Assembly: GCA_004352715.1 (NCBI GenBank) | Contig: SCFE01000054.1 | Location: 1,933,549 to 1,997,548 of the forward strand | Length of the DNA stretch: 64,000 bases | DNA from: Hofstenia miamia | Lineage: Eukaryota; Xenacoelomorpha; Acoela | Direction of reading: 5' to 3' | Part shown: one piece after another, positions 1 to 11,104 of the stretch | How positions within the stretch are numbered: position 1 is the first letter of the stretch | How the letters are laid out: the number at the start of each line of letters is the position of its first letter | Notes under the pieces: generated by a model | What the model was told of the DNA's origin: nothing | The model's database searches: none | What the model saw: the letters and a program-made list of their open reading frames with translations, nothing else | Translations under genes and position numbers: made by a program

Positions 1-470
1 TTGGATACTGATTACTTAACTAAAAATATGCAATCTAAATGAGGGCTTGCTGCGCCGCTTTTGCCATTGTGATGTTCGAATACTCCATTGTGCATCTCTC
101 AGAGACATCGATAAGTACAAGCGTTGGAATCTCTTTCTTTTTCCAATTTGCTAAGCATTGCAGGATATAAGTAATGAAACAGAACTCAACAGATCAATAA
201 TTTGCTTATATATTGCAGCAAAACACAATATGCACATCAAAATCAGTCAGATTGTTAATGCATCTTCAGTAAAATGAAATTTGGGCTTTATCCTGAGATT
301 GCTCACCATCAAGAATGGATTAGGCTTTTTTCATTTTGGGACAATGTTGTAAACTTCATACATTTATCTCACTACAAGATATTTGCATGATAACGTATAA
401 ATATTCTTTCTATGAAAATTGTGAAACTTGGAATGCAACAATGGTTTAATTTTAAACCCATTTGATGTAG

Positions 471-632
471 GGAAAGCTTTCTATCCACGAATGGGTGCTG
501 ATAGCAGAAGAGGCGAACGTGAAGTTGTAAAGGACTACGTAGAGAAACATTTCCCAGAAATGAAGTCGATTACAATGGAAGGCAGTGAATCTATTATGGA
601 TGGAGGAGATATCCTATATTTCGGAGGTTCCA
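471..632 (+). CDS. DDAH: DDAH copy A exon (equivalent to exon 3 of copy B)
   Basis: The acceptor is ...gatgtag before 471 and the donor gtaagt starts at 633. It is 162 nt, phase 1-1, and encodes 54 residues ending ...DGGDILYFGGS. It differs from the matching exon of copy B at about 8 of 54 residues. An open frame runs upstream to an ATG at 428 and downstream to 658, but both extensions are intron, as comparison with copy B shows. Confidence 0.9.
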
Positions 633-3600
633 GTAAGTTTTACGGGAATGTTTTATAAAATTTATATATAATTGCAATTTACGACCTGAACGTCTCACTA
701 ATTAATGTATACGTTTGATAACCAAACCAATTAGTTTTCAAAAACCAAAGTAGTTTAAAAAATCGTCCTTAGTATGTTGATAACCTTCAAGCAGACGTAG
801 ATTTGCAACTTAGAAGTGATTTATTAAAGAATATATGAATCAAATCAGACTTGTCAACGAGCCGACATTTCCAAGCTCGGCTCGTTTAAATTTTGTGTAG
901 GTTCGGCTCGGCTCGCCACAAAAACCTTTCAATGAGGCTCGTTTCAGNNNNNNNNNNNNNNNNNNNNNNNNNNNNNNNNNNNNNNNNNNNNNNNNNNNNN
1001 NNNNNNNNNNNNACAAAAACCTTTCAATGAGGCTCGTTTCAGCTCGGTATTTTTTTAAAAATATTGTGCTCAAAGAAATTTTTACATAGCTCTGCCTATT
1101 ATTTAATAAACATTTCTTAAATAAGATTATAGGAAAGGTATACTGACTGCAAAAAATAAGAAAAATCTCCATAATCAAATTAACAATAAGAACTATAAAC
1201 TTGCTTTGCCTAAAATATGCTCGTTTTGGTCTCGTTGTATATCAAATACTGTGCTCAAGCTCGGCTCGGCTCGGCTCGTTAGAAGCTCGGCTCGTTGACA
1301 AGTCTGAATCAAAGTCTGGAATTATAATCTATTTAAGAAATTGTGTAAATATCCGAAAACAAGCAAATTCCAAATCTATGTTACAATATTAGATTTATTA
1401 GAATATAGAGGTAAAATGTATGTAGACTATACATGTAGTAGTCAAACGTCATTACTCATGCATAGCAGATTTATAAATGGCTCGCTGTTTTGAGTTCAAT
1501 AAATGGGTCGGATCGGGTCACATATGTTGAAGTTAGTATTGGATCAGTTCGGCTTACTTTAAAAAAAATTACAGATAAAGCACATTTTATCAGTAAATGT
1601 AAATCTTGGAAATTTGAATAATTTTAAAAATTGACATGAAACTGTAAGTTGTGACCTTTCAAAATGATATCAATTTATGCTGAAGTGACATAGGGCAAAG
1701 TGAAAGTTTTCATCATTATTTCAGGGCTTGCTCGAGTTGAGTAAGAATGTTAATTTTATATGGATCGGGTCAGAATGCAACAATTCCATATGGGTCGGGT
1801 CGTGCCCAGTTTTTCCAATCCGCTTGCAACTCTTATGTAAAGGTAGATATAACTCAGTAATTTATAAACTGCAGAACAAATTGAAAAAATTAATAATTGT
1901 CAAGATATTTCTGCAAACAGTAAAAATGCAATATGTTGGTGATTTCTTAGAAATTTTTTCCTTTGCTTTAGTGAGAATAAAAACAAATTTTTTAAGAAGA
2001 ACTTTAAATTTTTAAAAAGTTTTTGAATTTAAATAAAATGAAAAATGTACTGATAAGTCATCAGTTATTTAATGAAGTTACAAATATTCCAACAAAAATG
2101 CTAATTATTAAAAGGTTTATTGAAGAATTCAAATATCACATATTTTTGAAGAAATATTTTAAGAGTTACATTACTATCATTCTTACGTCTAGAGAAAGAA
2201 ATCATGGTTGGAGTTTCTACGCGTACAAATCTGAATGGAATTGCACAGCTGCAAGCTGCTTTTCCTGATTACGTTGTCACCCCAATAGAAATTCCACCTC
2301 CCAGTCGTGGCGGGCAACTACATTTGATCTCGATGACTTCTCTGTGTGAACCAGGAGTTCTTTCCATTGGAACGTCTCCAGCTGCCAAAGAAGTTGAGAA
2401 AACCATTAGGGAGAAAGCGGTGTCTGATATTGAGGTAAAAATTCCAGCAAAATGGTATTTAATTTTAAGATCATTTTTTTTGAATATTTATTAAATAATT
2501 CAAGACATTTCTTAAAAAATGACTTCATTTTATCAAACTCAATATCTGAGGAAGTGTTATATTTTGATTATAATCCTGAGTTTTTCACTGGGATTTGAAT
2601 TATTTTATATATAAAGCTGTCCTATATTCAATATTGTAAAATAAATTTGTGAAAATTGTACTCGAAATCCTTACAGAAGAAATTGCTTGTGATTGTAGAG
2701 AATATTAGTGCCCGGCGGTATACGACAAATCGATAAAAAACTCGATCGAAAATCGAAATTTCGATTTAGGTTTAAAACTCGAATTTTTCTACATTTATAT
2801 ATTTCTTTTTCACTCCCTTAGTTCTAAAAGAAAAATTTTTTTAAAAACCAAAAATTTTGTGAAATTGACATCAAACACGGAACTCCCTAGCCAATTCATA
2901 TCAAGGAAATGACAAACGTTTAATAAAATTAAGTTTTTTTCGCTTGAAGATGTTATATATATATTGATTGACTAAATCGGAAAAGTTATCCGAAAAATTT
3001 GATCAAGGAAAAATCGACTGAATACAATCGATATTTCGATTCTGTCCGGATGTCGATAAAATAGCAATCGTAATATCAAATCCTAATATTTTACAAAAAA
3101 CTTTTGATTTCAAAATTTACTAGGCTTTACTCACAAGTTAACTGGAATATATTAAAAAGCATTTAAGACTACCGTATTATGTATTATTAAATTAATGTAA
3201 ACCAATGTAAATTTTGCATGGTCATCCAAAGAATTATTCCAATTGAGTTTCCAAAAATATTTTATTGGCGGAAACATAAGCATAAAGTCAACCTAGCACA
3301 TGTAATGTTAAAAGTTTAGAAATGGGAAATTGGAAATTCTCAACCGATTAATAACATGATGAGAGATATTGGTGTATTATGTGGCTCTAATAAATATTGA
3401 TTTTCAAAACTGTGTGTGTGATATCCCACCAATATCATTTCTATTACTTTGTAGTCAAGTGAATATGTTAACGTGTAGATTGGCATCAATATTCGCATTG
3501 AACTAAAATTATCAATGTGGACTACAATGGTGTAAATATATATCTTTGAGTGCTTGTTAGATTTAAAACAACAGCGTCATCCCAACAACCTTACCTTATA

Positions 3601-4290
3601 AATGAATTCGTAATATTTCATATTATTATTGCTTCACCTCTAAAAATTTCAGTAAATAATATCTTTATGTGTATTTCAGATAAATTTTGCTTGCCAAATA
3701 TTATCACCGCGTTCAAACTTACATTAACATGCATTGTAATAGTTTTTTTTGAATTTTTCAAGATTTATATCTGCAATTTTAGCATATAAAATATTGTCAG
3801 ACGCCTTACAATGTCTATGGGTATAAATTTTAAGGTTTAAGAAATTAAAAGCTATTGGATTTTGTTAAAAAAATTAGCATATTTTTTTCTTAAAATATAC
3901 CTTAGAATAATATTTTATAGAAAAAGTGAATATATTAATTTGGAATTGATTTGAAATTAAAAATATTTCTAAGAAAATAACAAAGGAATTTGATATAGAA
4001 GAATTATTAGTGATGATACTTTATTTAATGACGCAGTTTAGTATAAAATTGATTTTTTAAAGTTTCAAAGTACAATATTTTAGTTTTTTCATGTACCTAA
4101 TGATTGGGCTGCAAATGCAATCTATCTAAATGGTTTCACAGTTCACAGTTCAAAAGAGGACTACCCTGATACGTATGCGTTGTTCCAGGACAGGTTTGGC
4201 GACAAAGGCTTAGGAATCGAAAATGGGGAATTTGAAAAGGTCGATGGCTCTATCACTTGTCGCGTCAGACCAATTCAATATGGATATTAA
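471..4290 (+). CDS. DDAH: DDAH-like dimethylarginine dimethylaminohydrolase, copy A (3' three exons)
   Basis: Hydrolyses asymmetric dimethylarginine to citrulline and dimethylamine in the cytosol, as the DDAH family does. Exons are 471-632, 2193-2434 and 4084-4290, joined at consensus GT-AG sites with phases 1-1, 1-0 and 0-stop. The three exons encode the C-terminal about 203 residues. Visible hallmarks are the MGADSRRGE segment, DGGD, MVGVSTRTN, the catalytic His in QLHL, and the catalytic Cys in SITCRVR eleven residues before the stop. The two N-terminal exons found in copy B are absent, so the gene starts left of the window. An AATAAA follows the stop by 35 bases. Copy B (10898-37340) converges on it from the other strand with identical exon lengths and phases. 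No stop or frameshift is seen, so it looks functional. An arginine deiminase is less likely given the length and motif order. Confidence 0.9.
846..1306. mobile_element. hAT-type MITE with GGCTCG subterminal repeats
   Basis: Perfect 18-bp terminal inverted repeats start CAGACTTGTCAACGAGCC at 846 and end with the reverse complement at 1306. They are flanked by 8-bp direct repeats AATCAAAT (838-845) and AATCAAAG (1307-1314), 7 of 8 identical, as expected for a hAT target-site duplication. Both ends carry clusters of GGCTCG, plausible transposase-binding repeats. There is no transposase. A 65-N gap (948-1012) lies inside, with the same 30-bp sequence on both sides. It sits in the first visible intron of DDAH copy A. 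Confidence 0.85.
1500..1815. mobile_element. Degenerate element with GGGTCGGGTC motifs
   Basis: Repeated GGGTCGGxTCGGGTC-type words occur at about 1504-1520, 1760-1776 and 1788-1806 in otherwise AT-rich intron sequence. The layout resembles the hAT MITEs in this window, but I could not define inverted ends or a target duplication. Confidence 0.4.
2193..2434 (+). CDS. DDAH: DDAH copy A exon with catalytic histidine
   Basis: The acceptor is ...acgtctag before 2193 and the donor gtaaaa starts at 2435. It is 242 nt and phase 1-0. It encodes KKEIMVGVSTRTN and the segment GGQLHLISMTS, whose His matches the DDAH catalytic histidine. Only about 3 of 80 residues differ from copy B. Confidence 0.92.
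2708..3091. mobile_element. AATCGAT-rich MITE-like element
   Basis: Both ends are dense in ATCGA words (AAATCGATAAAAAACTCGAT near 2727 and ATCGATATTTCGATTCTGTC near 3028), with AATATTAG at the left end and its complement CTAATATT at the right. The middle is plain AT-rich DNA with no coding potential. The inverted ends are imperfect, so the boundaries are approximate. It lies in the last intron of DDAH copy A. Confidence 0.45.
3092..4083. other. Remainder of DDAH copy A last intron
   Basis: AT-rich sequence. Short open frames such as 3550-3789 have no recognisable domain and no exon-like flanks. I see nothing else here. Confidence 0.5.
4084..4290 (+). CDS. DDAH: DDAH copy A terminal exon with catalytic cysteine
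   Basis: The acceptor is acaatattttag before 4084, and TAA is at 4288-4290. It encodes 68 residues from FFHVPNDWAAN to VRPIQYGY. The nucleophile is the Cys in ITCRVR. About 16 of 68 residues differ from copy B, clearly more than in the preceding exon. Confidence 0.92.
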   Translation, partial: FFHVPNDWAANAIYLNGFTVHSSKEDYPDTYALFQDRFGDKGLGIENGEFEKVDGSITCRVRPIQYGY

Positions 4291-4324
4291 ACTTTGTATT
4301 TTATTAACTTAAATTGTTTAATGA

Positions 4325-4330
4325 AATAAA
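4325..4330 (+). terminator. Poly(A) signal AATAAA of DDAH copy A
   Basis: A canonical AATAAA lies 35 bases after the DDAH stop codon. It is the first such hexamer downstream and fits a short 3' UTR. Confidence 0.6.
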
Positions 4331-4938
4331 TTCAAATTTGAAAAAGTTGCCTGTCATTGTACATGTATATCCATAACATTGTAATGCATACTATAAAAAT
4401 AATAAAATTAGACGTGGGCAAAATACGAAAAAATCTTTATCATTTAATAACATTAAAATTAAAATGACAAGAAATATAAAACTGCATGTGTTTCTTGCCG
4501 CATAAATTTTGAAAGGTTTCAAGCTTGTTTTTCATTCAAAATACAATTTCAAGCCATTAATTTTTTCGAATCACACGCTTAATATTTTAGAAGAAAAACA
4601 TTCCAAATTTTTCTATTTAAAAATATATAAGGAACTTTAATGAGTGTAGATTATGCGGCATCAATGAAAACTGAAAAGAATTATTGGTGACAGCAAAAAT
4701 TACTTAATTACTGTTAGCAAAATCATATTTCGAAGGAAATTGTAAATTTTTTAACACTATTATATGTGGGTACACAAATCCTTTTATTTCTCGAGAAATG
4801 TGTCCCATATTTGATTACAGATGAAATCAGCAAAAGATGTCTTCAATGTTGGCCGAAAAATCTTTAAATGTATCAGGGTTTGGGGGATGGTTTTATCAAA
4901 AATATTGTTTCTTTACCTGTCTGAGGACAAGTGGTCAT

Positions 4939-5279
4939 TAGTGGTTTTCAGGCTGGCCCGACGTCCGCGGGCGGGCTTAAAATTCTAAAGGCGCGTTTTT
5001 GTTTTACTTTTTATTGTTTTTTTTGTTTTACTTTGTTTTTTTCAGCTAACGTTGTTTTTTGTTTGAATTATTCTCTGTTGGTAGTAACAATGGACTATCA
5101 TTACAATATTACAGTTTACATATAGGCTAATGTACAAATGTATGTAATGTAAAGGAATTCTACCATTATCATTAAACAAAACGGGCCACTCGCAGGCGGC
5201 CTAAAATGTAACCAGGCGGGTTGGGGGCGGTTCATAAATTTAAGCGGGCACGAGCGGCTCGGCCCACTAAAAATCACTA
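4939..5279. mobile_element. hAT-like MITE with GGCCGC/GCGGGC ends
   Basis: The left end TAGTGGTTTTCAGGCTGGCC and the right end (reverse complement TAGTGATTTTTAGTGGGCC) are imperfect inverted repeats. Both are followed inward by GC-rich GCGGGC and GGGCGG words in an otherwise AT-rich region. Flanking 8-mers gtggtcat and gcaatcat match at 5 of 8 positions, so the target duplication is at best decayed. No transposase is present. Confidence 0.6.
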
Positions 5280-8200
5280 GCAATCATCCTCAGCCTCCGA
5301 ATTCAAATTTCCAGGAGAGAATGCAACTAGTAAATTGAGAGATGGAAATTCTAACACATTGAAATTGTCTGCAAAACTGTACAGTGAAACGCTGAATACT
5401 ACTTGAACAAGTACAATCCACATGCAGAAATCACGAAAGCCGCGCAAACCATTCCTCTGCCTACTGCACAATATGCACCAATTCATTCTACTACCCGTGT
5501 ATAAGACTGTAGTTCGTCACATTGGCATCACATAACTTAACCAGCCACCCTACATCTTTACTCGGCTTTTTAAAAGGAGAAAAAAACCCGTCTGCTGATA
5601 AGCCCAAAAAGCTCAGGATAAGTACCGCTAAAGAACTTCGTATAAATTCAATTTCATTCTTAAGCGTCAGTGTTGAATTTAGAAGTGTCTAGTCTAGAAA
5701 AAAAGGCCTGAAAATGCATATCATCATCACGGCCACATTTTAAAGGTGACAGTGAATTAAGATATGGTAAAATTTCGAATGCATAATTCGGAACAAAACA
5801 ACTATCTTTAAGAAAATATGGTATATTCGTACCAAAATGTTCATAAAGTGTACTTCTAACATTTGGGAATATATATTTAAAATTAAATATTTCAGAAAAT
5901 CAAATACGTTAGCAATTGCCTAAAAAATTGTTTTAAATTTTAAAATTATTTAAAATCGATAACCTGCATGTGAAATTTGAAGCGATTCATAATTTAAGTT
6001 TATTTTATCTACATGAAGGTGATTTACAATAAATTGCTGCCAATTGTCATACAAATAATCTATCTTTTCCTCAAGTTGAAGACATTTTCCTTGAATTAAG
6101 AAATTGGTCTACGAACTAATTTATTTAAGATTTTCTGAATATACGCAATTAGTTCGATATCATTAATATATATCTTACTGTGACCATGCATTTAAATAAT
6201 TAGACATGGCCGGTAAATTTTTCAATTGTCTATAATTCAATTTCATAATGAACTATCAAATTATTCCTTTATCGTAAGGCAATGTAATCCCAGTAATAAA
6301 TTTTATTGAATTTAACAATGTTCTACAACATTTACAGACTCAAACACACAGTGAATCACACATTCAAAATGAACAAGAATAGAGAATATTATTTAAAATA
6401 TTGATAGGTTCATTTCAAATTTTACCTAAGATCAAATCAGCTCCTAAATTTGTAGCATGATTTCTCAAAAACTTTGGTAAACTATTTTTAAAATTTTAGT
6501 TTGAACTTTACTTACAAATGTTACTGTTAGTAATTTAATTTGTTATGCTGTCGTCGTAAATATGTTTCCCTTCGCTAGTGCTGCCGCAGATATCTGTTTG
6601 AAAGGGATTTTTAAATTAGGTATTTGAACAGGTGCCTGTTTATTATTCTTTGTTATCAATTTATAGTATTTAATAGGACTGTGCTTTGCTTTTGCAAGCT
6701 TTTAAATACACATTTTTGTAATCCAATTTACATGGAGACTACTAAAGAATACTTTGAAAATTGATCTTATTCACTAAATGTTTTCCACAATTTTATGGAA
6801 AGTAAATCTTTTTTTGATATAAATCCTAGCACAAAAATCCTTAATATTTTCTAAATTAAAATATAAGCTATGCCAAATTATCCAGACCAAATTATAATTT
6901 GCTATTGTTTTTAGGCCATTGTTGATATTGGAATTCTGCAAGGGCTAGTAGGTTCACTATTTGTCAGTTCATAATAAAAATTTAATTTGGTTGGCATGAG
7001 TAGAGTTATTACATTGCCATTAAAAATATAGGCCACCGAAGGTAACTATAACAGTTCACCGTCGCTTAGATTGCACCCGAAAGAGATTTGAACTTCTTCA
7101 TTATTATATTGAGCCGAAAATTCATAAATTTTTAAGTTAGTCAGAATATATTAATATTATATATAAGATATTATTTTTGACTTTATTTATTTTGCTGTTT
7201 TAAGATATTAAAATATTCCGACAATTTCCTGTGCATTTTGCACCCCAAACTTTATTTAAACATCGTTGGAAGCTTGATGTTTATCTCCCATCAATTTTCT
7301 ACATTATCGTGTTGAATGCATAGAACAAAATTTTTGCAATATTTTTAATGAATATGTTTACACACTCTGTTACAATTGTGAACTTACAAGCATACGTATA
7401 TGCACATGAGCTATATCACGTGATGGTCTAATGAATCGAAAATATGTATTATGCTGCTCTTTTTGATCATAAGCTCCACAATCACTATGCTCATTGGACA
7501 ATTGCAACATTGTTTAGAGCAGAAATCATGAGTCAATAGCCAACTGTGTTCCTTGTTGCAACCAAAGAGGGGCACAGGAGAGCACGTGCTCCTCCTAAAT
7601 TGATTAGAGATTTTCATAAAAGTGACTGAGCTTCAACTATCTGAGACCCTTCTCATATATTTGAAATGTGTTTAAAATTATCATAAATAAACTAGGATGA
7701 AATTTATTGTAATATTGTATTATTTATCCTACCGTTCACGATAGTAGTTAAGATCAAGGCAAGGAGGCCCCATTGGGACACCCTGAAGTTCTCGTAACAC
7801 CCCATTACTATTTACCACATGGAAATGAAGTGATTCTATTGGACGCCATCTAGCGACGAAATATTTTTGACAAAACTAAAATGAGCAAATTAATTTTTAG
7901 ACAATTTGTTCAGACCAAAGTTTTTATTTTTGATTTCTAGGATTTAGGCAAACTGATATTTTTGATGACAAATTTCACTTAGGGCGTGTTTGTTGTAACA
8001 ATGTTTAAACATGCAACGTAATGTTTTAAGGAAAACAATTCATAGATCTACAACCCAAATAAATGATGTGTTATTTGCATTAGAGCGTGTTTCCAAGTGC
8101 GTTAATATTGATCAAAACAAATATGCAAGAGGTGGAAAACAGCAATTTCTTTAGCAAACTGTGTATAAATTGTAAAAGCATACATTACCACAATGGCTTT

Positions 8201-8812
8201 GAGTGACAAAGTTCAGCATTGTGCAATCTTCAAGTTTCCATCTTCATTCTAAAATATGACGGCACTTCCACATTCACCCAGGAGGTGGCCGCCAGAAATG
8301 CGTTAAGCCATTTATTTAATGTGGCTGGCTTTCCCCAGTAGGCCTATTGTTACCACGGCCCTAAACCACTAGCAAGGAAAACGATAATAACAATTCCAAA
8401 ATAAAATATCTAGTGACATTTGATAACACCCAAGTACTATATAATTTGTAAAAATGTAAGCTCAGTTAGTGAAAATAGATATTACATTAATGCATATAGG
8501 CAAGTAAAGCATTAACTCATAAAAATTGTTTTAAAACAAAAAACGNAATCATTTTAACACAAAAGCGTGTTTCGTGAAAATAGAAATATTACATAGACGT
8601 ATATAGGCGAATAAAATAAATCATTAACACATCAAAAGCTCTTTCTGTAAAGCCAATGTTATGAAATTGCGTTTGTACCACTTGAATGCATTTGGATATG
8701 ATGAGGGAGACAGTCAAAATTTTCCATTTGATTGACATACCACAATAAAGTATATTTCGTCATCCAACAAATGAATAGTTCTTTAATATAGTAAATGCTA
8801 TTGTAAATATTT
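5280..8812. other. Intergenic sequence between convergent DDAH genes
   Basis: About 3.5 kb of AT-rich DNA with no recognisable gene. A minus-strand open frame at 5277-5486 contains one hydrophobic segment but matches no family I know. At 8469-8522 and 8574-8632 an imperfect 50-60 bp block is repeated on either side of a single N at 8546, which marks a contig join. Confidence 0.45.
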
Positions 8813-9812
8813 NNNNNNNNNNNNNNNNNNNNNNNNNNNNNNNNNNNNNNNNNNNNNNNNNNNNNNNNNNNNNNNNNNNNNNNNNNNNNNNNNNNNNNNN
8901 NNNNNNNNNNNNNNNNNNNNNNNNNNNNNNNNNNNNNNNNNNNNNNNNNNNNNNNNNNNNNNNNNNNNNNNNNNNNNNNNNNNNNNNNNNNNNNNNNNNN
9001 NNNNNNNNNNNNNNNNNNNNNNNNNNNNNNNNNNNNNNNNNNNNNNNNNNNNNNNNNNNNNNNNNNNNNNNNNNNNNNNNNNNNNNNNNNNNNNNNNNNN
9101 NNNNNNNNNNNNNNNNNNNNNNNNNNNNNNNNNNNNNNNNNNNNNNNNNNNNNNNNNNNNNNNNNNNNNNNNNNNNNNNNNNNNNNNNNNNNNNNNNNNN
9201 NNNNNNNNNNNNNNNNNNNNNNNNNNNNNNNNNNNNNNNNNNNNNNNNNNNNNNNNNNNNNNNNNNNNNNNNNNNNNNNNNNNNNNNNNNNNNNNNNNNN
9301 NNNNNNNNNNNNNNNNNNNNNNNNNNNNNNNNNNNNNNNNNNNNNNNNNNNNNNNNNNNNNNNNNNNNNNNNNNNNNNNNNNNNNNNNNNNNNNNNNNNN
9401 NNNNNNNNNNNNNNNNNNNNNNNNNNNNNNNNNNNNNNNNNNNNNNNNNNNNNNNNNNNNNNNNNNNNNNNNNNNNNNNNNNNNNNNNNNNNNNNNNNNN
9501 NNNNNNNNNNNNNNNNNNNNNNNNNNNNNNNNNNNNNNNNNNNNNNNNNNNNNNNNNNNNNNNNNNNNNNNNNNNNNNNNNNNNNNNNNNNNNNNNNNNN
9601 NNNNNNNNNNNNNNNNNNNNNNNNNNNNNNNNNNNNNNNNNNNNNNNNNNNNNNNNNNNNNNNNNNNNNNNNNNNNNNNNNNNNNNNNNNNNNNNNNNNN
9701 NNNNNNNNNNNNNNNNNNNNNNNNNNNNNNNNNNNNNNNNNNNNNNNNNNNNNNNNNNNNNNNNNNNNNNNNNNNNNNNNNNNNNNNNNNNNNNNNNNNN
9801 NNNNNNNNNNNN
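8813..9812. other. Scaffold gap (1000 N)
   Basis: Exactly 1000 N, a default gap size, so the true length is unknown. Reading frames spanning it are artefacts. Confidence 0.98.
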
Positions 9813-10072
9813 GGCTCTTAGCATAGTGTTAAGTAATTCTATAAACCCTTAGATACAATACGTTATGAGGAAACCAAGAGGTTTATAATCTAAAAACATG
9901 GTTCTTTATCTGACACATTGGAAAACGGTAAATTGATATTAAGATAAAGTAGACATAAGGGTGTACAATGNNNNNNNNNNNTTTACTAGAATATAAACAA
10001 TGTCTGTAGCAATATAAAATTAATTACAATTATATACAAAATATTTGTTTTACAAATGAAATCAAATACTCT

Positions 10073-10255
10073 ATGATGATGTGTTTATCACTACCAATTC
10101 TGGAAATTGCTAATGTTCTTAATGCAAGTATTTTTCAGCTTCATCCCAGAGAAAGCCTTGTTGGTGCAGGTGTTGAGAGACTGTTTTCGAATATTACTTA
10201 TATTCTTGTGCCACAAAGCCAAGCTTATTGGTGCTTAATTGAAATTATCACATGA
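10073..10255 (+). pseudogene. hAT transposase C-terminal dimerisation fragment
   Basis: The frame contains SLVGAGVERLFSNITYILVP, which resembles the hAT C-terminal dimerisation signature (small residues, then E-R-x-F-S, then a hydrophobic stretch and P-x-x-x). Only about 60 residues are present and no upstream catalytic core is seen, so this is a relic. It lies just beyond the 3' end of DDAH copy B. Confidence 0.5.
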
Positions 10256-10897
10256 TAATATCATGTAATAGAGTCTTGTAATTTTTGAAGAATAGAAAAA
10301 ACCAGATCTGTTTCGAATGGCTTACTATCCGTGGAGTGTATTGAAGGCACTATGTTTTCATACCACAGAATCTTGATAACTTGAAGAACAAAATTGTTCA
10401 GAAAATTAATAAAATAAATATCAATGAATTGCCGCATTCTTTGAATAATCTTGTCAGCTTGTAATTTTGGAAGATGGTGGTTCCTTGAATACTGTGTATT
10501 CAAAACAGTTTCGTTTCATTCCAGTCAAACTTTTACTGTGTTGATATAAAAATAAAATGGATATGACTTATGATTCAACCTTTATCTATTTAAAAATACA
10601 TGTATAGTCTAGTATATAAAAAAAGAGTCCAATATTGGCAAATATTGTCCAGAATTTTGCATAAAGAATGTGCAGTATAAGCGCACAAAATTGCATACAA
10701 GGTGTTTGAAAAAACTAGCCAGTATAGCATCTACTTTATTTGTAACAAAATAATATGCCCCTCTAAAATTTGAAGTTAGTTGAGCCCCTGGCCCCAGTGA
10801 TTGATGATATTCACGAATTAAGACAAAAAGTATTTATTCACATAATTATTACTATCATTATTAAATCTAAACTTTAAAAAATATAAAAATTCCCACT

Positions 10898-11104
10898 TCA
10901 ATAACCGTATTGAATTTGTCTGACGCGACAGGTGAGGGAACCATCGACTTTTTCAAATTCCTGATTCTCCATTCCTAAACCCTTGTCGCCATACCTATCC
11001 TGAAATAAAGCATAGGAATCTGGAAACTCATCTTTTGTGCAATGAATCGTGTATCCATTTATGCGAATCGCGTTTGCTGCCCAATCGTTTGGTAAATGAA
11101 AGAA
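10898..11104 (-). CDS. DDAH: DDAH copy B terminal exon with catalytic cysteine
   Basis: 207 nt including TGA at 10900-10898, with acceptor ...gtaatttag. It encodes FFHLPNDWAAN through VRQIQYGY. Cys268 is the nucleophile. Copy A ends with the same IQYGY tail. Confidence 0.93.
   Translation of the reverse strand, partial: FFHLPNDWAANAIRINGYTIHCTKDEFPDSYALFQDRYGDKGLGMENQEFEKVDGSLTCRVRQIQYGY

Noticed and set aside
428-658. ATG at 428 as start of a short DDAH protein
   Set aside because: The exon begins at 471 after an acceptor and enters in phase 1, matching copy B. The ATG lies in intron.
2023-2268. Plus-strand frame overlapping the DDAH exon at 2193
   Set aside because: It is in a different frame from the DDAH coding sequence and has low-complexity AT-rich composition.
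5277-5486. Minus-strand 69-codon frame with a hydrophobic segment (CMWIVLVQVVFSVSLYSF)
   Set aside because: No family recognised, no splice or promoter context, and it begins at the end of a MITE. Likely chance.
8760-9824. Long reading frames across N runs (also at 22189-23290, 39261-39557, 52458-53740, 62126-63520 and 840-1178)
   Set aside because: They consist mostly of unknown residues across gaps. Only the sequence outside the N runs was interpreted.
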